From assembly GCA_016705235.1 (NCBI GenBank), contig JADIYP010000002.1, positions 310,001 to 374,000 on the forward strand: a stretch of DNA of 64,000 bases, written 5' to 3'. The stretch's first letter is position 1, and the number at the start of each line of letters is the position of its first letter. Of this stretch, positions 59,720 through 64,000 are shown piece after piece. Source of the DNA: Candidatus Leptovillus affinis (GTDB taxonomy: Bacteria; Chloroflexota; Anaerolineae; Promineifilales; Promineifilaceae). The notes below the pieces were generated by a model that ran no database searches, had not been told where the DNA came from, and was given only the letters and a program-made list of their open reading frames with translations. Made by a program: the position numbers and the translations under genes.

Positions 59720-62074
59720 CTACGGTTGTAACACCACAGGCAGGTAATTAAACTTGTCCAACACCGGCGGCTCGGTCGGCGTCAGGGCATCGTTGCGCCA
59801 CAGATGCACCAGATTGGATTCATCCCAGGCAATGCTCACGATGTCCAGGTCGCCGTCGCCGTCCAGGTCAACGGTTTGGCCGCCCAAATGGCTCTCATGG
59901 CCGGTGGACACGATTTGTTCGTTGAACGCGCCCTGGCCGGAATTGGCCCAGATGCTCAGGGTTTTGCTGCCGCGATGTTCGGCCAGAATCACGTCCGGCG
60001 AACCATCGTTGTTCATGTCGGCCACGTCCATGCTGTTGGTCGTGCCCTGGGAGACGATGAGGTGCGAGGTCCAATTGAGCGTGGTTGGATCGGCCGGCGC
60101 TTCCCACCAGTAGGTTTGCGCGTCGCTTGTGCCGCCATTTTCCTCGGTGACGATGATGTCCAGACGGCCGTTGCCGTTCAAATCCGCCACTTCCGTCCGG
60201 TCCGGGTACAACGCCTCGGCGAAATTGCCGATCTCGTAGCCGGTCCAATCGCTGCCGCCGTCGCCTGGGTTTTTATACCAGACCACGCCCTTGGCGTCGC
60301 CGGTTGTGGCCGCAATATCCAGGTGGCCGTCTCGATCGATGTCTCCAACCGCCAAACCCTCGTCCGAAGGGGCGCTGTTGACGTGAACTTGCGGCCAATT
60401 GCCGGCTTCCGGGTTCACCGGCACACGGAAGTAATAGATGCCATTGCCGCTGCTCACAATCACTTCGTCTTTGCCGCCCGGCTCAATTTGCGCCGTGCGA
60501 TATCCCTGCGCGCCCAATGCGTGGCTGGCGGAGGGTACTTCGCCTATTTTGATGGCGTTCCAGGCTGCGGCCGTGGCGTCTGTGGGTTCCAGCCAGTAGA
60601 GGCTCAGGTTCGCCTCCTGCTTTTGGGCGATCACGTCCAACAAGGCATCGCCGTCCACGTCGGTGGCCAGAATGGCGTGCATCCCGTTGGGGAAATCGTG
60701 CTGCGTCCAGCCGCCCAGCAAATCGCCGCCGGGGTTCTCGTACCAGTTCACGCCGGACAGGATGTCGGCACGGCCGTCTTCGTTCGCGTCGCCAAATGCC
60801 AGGCCAAAGGTCTGGGTGTGGCTGGCGGTCACTTGTTTGTACGTCCAACGGTCAATGGGCAGGATGCCGCTCGGCGGATCCAGGCGATTGACCCACAGGC
60901 GGGCCGGCGGGTTGCCGGTCCAATTGGCGCCGTAGATGTCAAAATCGCCATCTTTGCCGATGTCGGCCACAACGCCATTGTGCAATCCGCCTGTGTCCAC
61001 CACCTGCTTGGTCCACGTGGTGCCCTGGCCGTTGCCGTTAAACATCACCATGATTTCCTGGTCGGTGGAAATGTGCATCTGGCCCAACACCACGTCCATG
61101 TCGCCGTCCAGGTCCATGTCGGCGGCTTGCAGGGTATGGCAGCGCTCCAGATTGAACACAATGGTATGTTTGGTCCACGTTCCTGTGGGATCGTTGCCGT
61201 CGGCCGACCACCAATTCACGTCGTCGGTGTTTTCCGAGCTGGAAAACAGGACGTCGTTGTGGCCATCGCCGTTGATGTCGGCCACAAGCGCTTTGAAGTC
61301 GGTATTCGCCGGGCCGATGTCGTAGGCTGTCCAATTTACGGCCGTGCGCGCCGCAGATCCGCCCGGATTGCGCACCCATTGGCCGCGCAAAATCAAATCA
61401 ACGTGGGTATCGCTGTCCACATCGCCGCTGGACATGCCTTCCGTGCCGGTGTTGACGCCGGTTAAGTCCATCCGCGACCAGGTATTGACGGCCGTTTGGA
61501 AGAAGATCATGGCCGTGCTGCTGTTGCGCGTGGCAATGTCCATCAACCCATTGTTATCGAAGTCTGACAGGTGTACATCTTTGCCCCAACTGCCAATGGT
61601 GCCGACCTCGTGGCGCGTCCATTCACTGCCCACAAATGGGTCGCCGGACGGCCGTGGGTTTTCAAACCACACCAGGTTGTTCGTGCCGTCGCCATCGGGC
61701 ACGGCAATGTCCAGGTCGCCGTCGCCGTCGATGTCACCCAGACGGCCGTCGGTTGTAAATTCATTGTTCGGCGTGGCAATCACCGTCTTTTGCCAGGTTG
61801 GGTAATGGTACCAGTTCAATTTTTCGCCCGGCATACCGCCCAACACGAGGTCGGGATAGGTATCGCCGTCGATGTCGCCCACCAGCTTGATGTCACCGGC
61901 GTTGTTGTCGATTTCCACGTAATCAAAGGGCACGGTGGCCGGAGCGGCCGGTTCCAGCGCCGCCGCCCGACTTTGCCCCCACCCAACCATCAGCGCCAGA
62001 GCGGCGAGAACGGCCGTCATCCCCACCAATCCTATGCCAATCCTTACCGCAGCAATTCGTTTAGAAAGTTTCAT
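59720..62074 (-). CDS. Secreted FG-GAP beta-propeller protein
   Basis: The 784-residue protein has a signal peptide (about residues 1-38) and about a dozen FG-GAP-like repeats with Ca loops (DIDGDTYPD, DIDGDGDLD, DINGDGHND, DIDRDGHLD, DLNGNGRLD, DLDGDGDLD). It is highly similar over its whole length to the propeller part of 49900-53247 (for example KLNWYHYP and TVIATPNNEFTTDGRLGD), but lacks the LamG domain and C-terminal helix, ending in FNYLPVVLQP, a YLP-type tail. It should be an extracellular propeller, likely binding polysaccharide or protein. AAAAGGAAAAAACC precedes the ATG. Confidence 0.88.
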   Translation of the reverse strand: MKLSKRIAAVRIGIGLVGMTAVLAALALMVGWGQSRAAALEPAAPATVPFDYVEIDNNAGDIKLVGDIDGDTYPDLVLGGMPGEKLNWYHYPTWQKTVIATPNNEFTTDGRLGDIDGDGDLDIAVPDGDGTNNLVWFENPRPSGDPFVGSEWTRHEVGTIGSWGKDVHLSDFDNNGLMDIATRNSSTAMIFFQTAVNTWSRMDLTGVNTGTEGMSSGDVDSDTHVDLILRGQWVRNPGGSAARTAVNWTAYDIGPANTDFKALVADINGDGHNDVLFSSSENTDDVNWWSADGNDPTGTWTKHTIVFNLERCHTLQAADMDLDGDMDVVLGQMHISTDQEIMVMFNGNGQGTTWTKQVVDTGGLHNGVVADIGKDGDFDIYGANWTGNPPARLWVNRLDPPSGILPIDRWTYKQVTASHTQTFGLAFGDANEDGRADILSGVNWYENPGGDLLGGWTQHDFPNGMHAILATDVDGDALLDVIAQKQEANLSLYWLEPTDATAAAWNAIKIGEVPSASHALGAQGYRTAQIEPGGKDEVIVSSGNGIYYFRVPVNPEAGNWPQVHVNSAPSDEGLAVGDIDRDGHLDIAATTGDAKGVVWYKNPGDGGSDWTGYEIGNFAEALYPDRTEVADLNGNGRLDIIVTEENGGTSDAQTYWWEAPADPTTLNWTSHLIVSQGTTNSMDVADMNNDGSPDVILAEHRGSKTLSIWANSGQGAFNEQIVSTGHESHLGGQTVDLDGDGDLDIVSIAWDESNLVHLWRNDALTPTEPPVLDKFNYLPVVLQP

Positions 62075-62097
62075 GGTTTTTTCCTTTTAACTATACA

Positions 62098-62427
62098 GAC
62101 CCCAAGGGTTTGCTTCTGAGATTTTGGATTATCTGGGTGTTAAACCCTTGGGGTCTTGCCAGAGAGACCCCAAGGGTTTACTTCTGAGATTTTGGATTAT
62201 CTGGGTGTTAAACCCTTGGGGTCTTGCCAGAGAGACCCCAAGGGTTTGCTTCTGAGATTTTGGATTATCTGGGTGTTAAACCCTTGGGGTCTTGCCAGAG
62301 AGACCCCAAGGGTTTGTTCCTGAGATTTTGGATTATCTGGGTGTTAAACCCTTGGGGTCTTGCCAGAGAGACCCCAAGGGTTTGTTCCTGAGATTTTGGA
62401 TTATCTGGGTGTTAAACCCTTGGGGTC
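62098..62427. repeat. Five-copy tandem array, 68-bp period, of the GACCCCAAGGG hairpin
   Basis: Copies begin at 62098, 62166, 62234, 62302 and 62370, each 58 bp from GACCCCAAGGGTTT to AAACCCTTGGGGTC, joined by TTGCCAGAGA. The units differ at a few places in the loop (GCTTCTG, ACTTCTG, GTTCCTG). The array fills the gap between the SGNH hydrolase and the FG-GAP protein. The flank GAAACCTGAACAATGAC matches that of the single copy at 14776-14833. Confidence 0.95.
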
Positions 62428-62459
62428 TTGCCAGAGAAACCTGAACAATGACCAAACCC

Positions 62460-63224
62460 TCAGGATTCCCGCGCCAGGACATCCCGCAGCGCATCGTTGA
62501 GCCGGCGGTAGCCCGCCGCGTTCAGATGGAGATAATCCTGGGCATATGCGTCGGCCAATTCGCCGTTGTCGTTTACCAGCAGCGCGTAAGCGTCTAACAC
62601 CAGGATTCTGTCCGTGGCCTGAGCGCGAATGTCCTGGTTGACGGCCGTAACGGCCGTCAACACTTCCTCCGACCAAAACATCCGCTCCTGCCAGGGCGGG
62701 GTTTGCACCGGAAAAATCGTCGTCAGCACCACGATGGCCCCGCCAGCCGCGGCCTGCTCGACGATATGGCGAATGTTTGCGGCGGTGGTGGCCGTGGCGG
62801 CGGTAACGGCCGTCGAATCATCACCCAATGCCGGAATCACCCGCAAATCGTTAATCCCCACCTGCACAACGACCACGTCGGGGCGCAGCGGCGCTGTATC
62901 TAGCGCATATCGCAAAGCCGCTTGCGCCGACGTTTGCCCATTCACGCCCCGATTAACAAACGCAGCGTGGTCAGCCGCGGGCGACGGCCAGGCCGCCGCC
63001 CGTGAATCGCCGAAAAATATCACGAGTTTGCCGTCTCTGGCCTCCGTTTCGGCCGTTGGCTCCGGCGCAAATTGGTTCAGCCCCAACGGATCTAAGGTGA
63101 CGCGGCTCAGTTCGCGGTACGCATGGCGATACCGCTTGACGAGGAAGTAATTGAAACCCAGGGAAATAACAAGCAGGGCAATGAGTCCTGCCACAGGCAA
63201 AATCGTGCGGTACCATAAATTCAT
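62460..63224 (-). CDS. Membrane-anchored SGNH/GDSL hydrolase
   Basis: The 254-residue protein has one N-terminal membrane helix (ILPVAGLIALLVISLGFNYF) and an outside SGNH domain: block I FFGDSRAAAWP (Ser74), block II NRGVNGQT, block III VVVQVGINDLR, and block V DYLHLNAAGY (Asp230, His233). It is an esterase or acetyl hydrolase in style and could remove acetyl groups from the exopolysaccharide outside the membrane. It is in line with the propeller and VanZ genes. Confidence 0.88.
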   Translation of the reverse strand: MNLWYRTILPVAGLIALLVISLGFNYFLVKRYRHAYRELSRVTLDPLGLNQFAPEPTAETEARDGKLVIFFGDSRAAAWPSPAADHAAFVNRGVNGQTSAQAALRYALDTAPLRPDVVVVQVGINDLRVIPALGDDSTAVTAATATTAANIRHIVEQAAAGGAIVVLTTIFPVQTPPWQERMFWSEEVLTAVTAVNQDIRAQATDRILVLDAYALLVNDNGELADAYAQDYLHLNAAGYRRLNDALRDVLARES

Positions 63225-63248
63225 AGACGACTCGTAACGATATACAGA

Positions 63249-63307
63249 GACCCTAAGGGATTGAACGAACGTAACGCTGCATTTCTCGAGACTAAACGCT
63301 TAGGGTC
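63249..63307. repeat. GACCCTAAGGG hairpin element, containing the stop of the next gene
   Basis: GACCCTAAGGGATTGA to CTAAACGCTTAGGGTC, 59 bp, an imperfect member of the family. Its right end includes the TAA stop codon (63300-63302) of the leftward membrane protein gene, so the element has become part of that gene's 3' end. Confidence 0.8.
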
Positions 63308-63884
63308 TTGAACGGAGGCGTAAATTGAGTATTGCCGCGACGGCGATGAGCGAAATGCCAATGAGTTCCAGCAGCCAGTTGATGCGCAGTCCGCCGGTAA
63401 AGCGCGAAAGCTCGGGCAGGGAAATGCCGTAAAATGTGGCGATGCGCACGGCAACAAACCGGAATATCGCCGCCATGCCTAACAGCAAAAAGAGGTAATT
63501 GCGCCAATATCGCCGGACGTGCCAGGCAATAACCACCACGACCACAAAACCAAAGAGGGCAAACGCCGCTAAAAAGAGTACCTGCGCCCGCTGTCCGTAT
63601 TCATACAAACCTAGTTCCCAGGCGAACCGTTTAATGGTCGCCGTGAAGGAGGTTTGCAGGTCCAGTTCCTTGTTGATGCCCAGAAAAAACAGCAGAAAAG
63701 ACAGCCCGCCCCAGATGAGCATGTGGGGTCGTGGATCGCCGTTGGTGAAGATGCGTTTGACCGAGAGGGCGCAAACCAGGCACAACACGGCCGTTCCCAA
63801 ATACACCAGCGTCGTCAGCCAGCCCAAAAAAGTCGGGTCGCCGCCCGGCAGCGGCGCGGAAAATAGAGGCGACATTACAGCCAC
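63300..63884 (-). CDS. Polytopic membrane protein, function unknown
   Basis: A protein of about 194 residues with five hydrophobic segments (about 20-42, 55-70, 100-124, 128-150, 168-188) separated by short loops, and a basic C-terminus (LRLRSRP). No known family is recognised. GAGG lies eight bases before a GTG at 63882-63884, which is used; an ATG at 63873-63875 is the alternative. It is the first gene read in the leftward EPS block in this window; the 116 bases up to the right edge show no gene. Confidence 0.72.
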   Translation of the reverse strand: MAVMSPLFSAPLPGGDPTFLGWLTTLVYLGTAVLCLVCALSVKRIFTNGDPRPHMLIWGGLSFLLFFLGINKELDLQTSFTATIKRFAWELGLYEYGQRAQVLFLAAFALFGFVVVVVIAWHVRRYWRNYLFLLLGMAAIFRFVAVRIATFYGISLPELSRFTGGLRINWLLELIGISLIAVAAILNLRLRSRP

Positions 63885-64000
63885 AGGGTGCGCCTCGTCA
63901 TCAAAACAGGGGAACCTTGCCGATCACACAGGGGGGAGAAGTATGCCATGCGCCCATCCATACCGCGCTCATGATAGAGGGCGGCCTTGCAAATGTCAAT

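Larger units (their letters stand above)
514..63794. repeat. Dispersed octamer palindrome ACGGCCGT, about 130 copies
   Basis: The perfect palindrome ACGGCCGT recurs through the window, first at 514-521 and last at 63787-63794, about once per 490 bases by eye count. With base composition near 55% GC, one or two copies would be expected. Most copies lie inside genes and in all frames, giving the recurrent peptides TAV, (N/D/H)GR and RP. Two copies stand one base apart at 62641-62648 and 62650-62657. Near-miss octamers such as GCGGCCGT or ACGGCCGA are clearly rarer. There is a copy-free stretch from about 14.2 to 17.1 kb, and no copy lies inside the MITE-like elements. The pattern resembles HIP1 of cyanobacteria; its function is unknown. 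Confidence 0.93.

Noticed and set aside
59804..61465. A 553-codon open frame antisense to the propeller gene
   Set aside because: It mirrors the repeats of the real gene on the other strand (recurrent VAVAVQV and GIAVHV patterns), has no ribosome-binding site, and its composition is an artefact of GC-rich repeats. The frame at 51754-52941 is rejected for the same reason.
62098..62427. Tandem repeats considered as a CRISPR array
   Set aside because: The spacers are a constant 10-bp sequence and the 58-bp units form hairpins with variable loops. There are no unique spacers and no cas genes.
514..63794. ACGGCCGT as a transcription-factor operator
   Set aside because: It is too frequent and mostly inside genes in all frames, without bias to promoters.
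1..64000. tRNA, rRNA, insertion-sequence transposase and phage genes
   Set aside because: I looked for conserved tRNA arms, rRNA stretches and DDE or serine-recombinase motifs and found none.

Overview
The window looks like a chromosomal piece of an uncultured or little-studied Chloroflexota bacterium, probably Anaerolineae-like. This is inferred from gene style: secreted beta-propeller and LamG proteins with YLP-type tails, GTG/TTG starts beside good Shine-Dalgarno sequences, a monoderm-type capsule machine with Wzz and the kinase-like protein as separate genes and no outer-membrane Wza, and many EPS glycosyltransferases. No rRNA, tRNA, CRISPR array, transposase gene or phage gene was seen.

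Layout. 1-3.3 kb: a leftward operon of a GntR-PBP regulator and tungstate transporter genes tupB, tupC and tupA (tupA runs off the edge). 3.4-6.1 kb: rightward small membrane protein, GT39-like membrane glycosyltransferase and scpA. 6.1-10.9 kb: leftward zinc-ribbon membrane protein, unknown protein, J-domain protein, secreted glycoside hydrolase and a GT2. 11.2-13.4 kb: rightward split purH (cyclohydrolase gene, then a eukaryote-like AICAR transformylase gene) and a receiver protein. 13.4-63.9 kb: every gene reads leftward. This stretch starts (in transcription order) with a membrane protein, an SGNH hydrolase, an FG-GAP propeller, a VanZ-LamG protein, nucleotide-sugar dehydrogenase, epimerase, GT4, PIG-L deacetylase, a second FG-GAP protein, LamG-like and FkbM proteins. 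It continues with Wzz, Wzx, a kinase-like protein, a 47-residue membrane protein, a Wzy-like polymerase, three acetyltransferases and a long run of GT2/GT4 glycosyltransferases, an aminotransferase and two C-methyltransferases. It ends with the priming sugar transferase, a GT26-STAS-STAS fusion, a three-domain pseudo-enzyme, a STAS / PP2C / anti-sigma-kinase partner-switching set, a receiver protein and a HAD-MazG fusion.

How it may work. The 18-60 kb block is a Wzx/Wzy-type exopolysaccharide locus. Precursors are made by the dehydrogenase, epimerase, aminotransferase and methyltransferases; the PglC/WcaJ-like enzyme primes the lipid; GT2/GT4/GT26 enzymes extend the repeat; acetyl- and methyltransferases decorate it; Wzx flips, Wzy polymerises and Wzz sets length. 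The partner-switching genes beside it, and STAS domains fused to one glycosyltransferase, suggest that phosphorylation of STAS serines controls polysaccharide synthesis directly.

Non-coding structure is unusually rich. The octamer palindrome ACGGCCGT occurs about 130 times by eye (about 1-2 expected), inside genes in all frames, like cyanobacterial HIP1. A 121-bp MITE is present five times with 8-bp target duplications, once nested inside a second MITE whose empty version is also in the window. Hairpin families GACCC(T/C)AAGGG and AGATTGG, and a five-copy 68-bp tandem array, fill other gaps.
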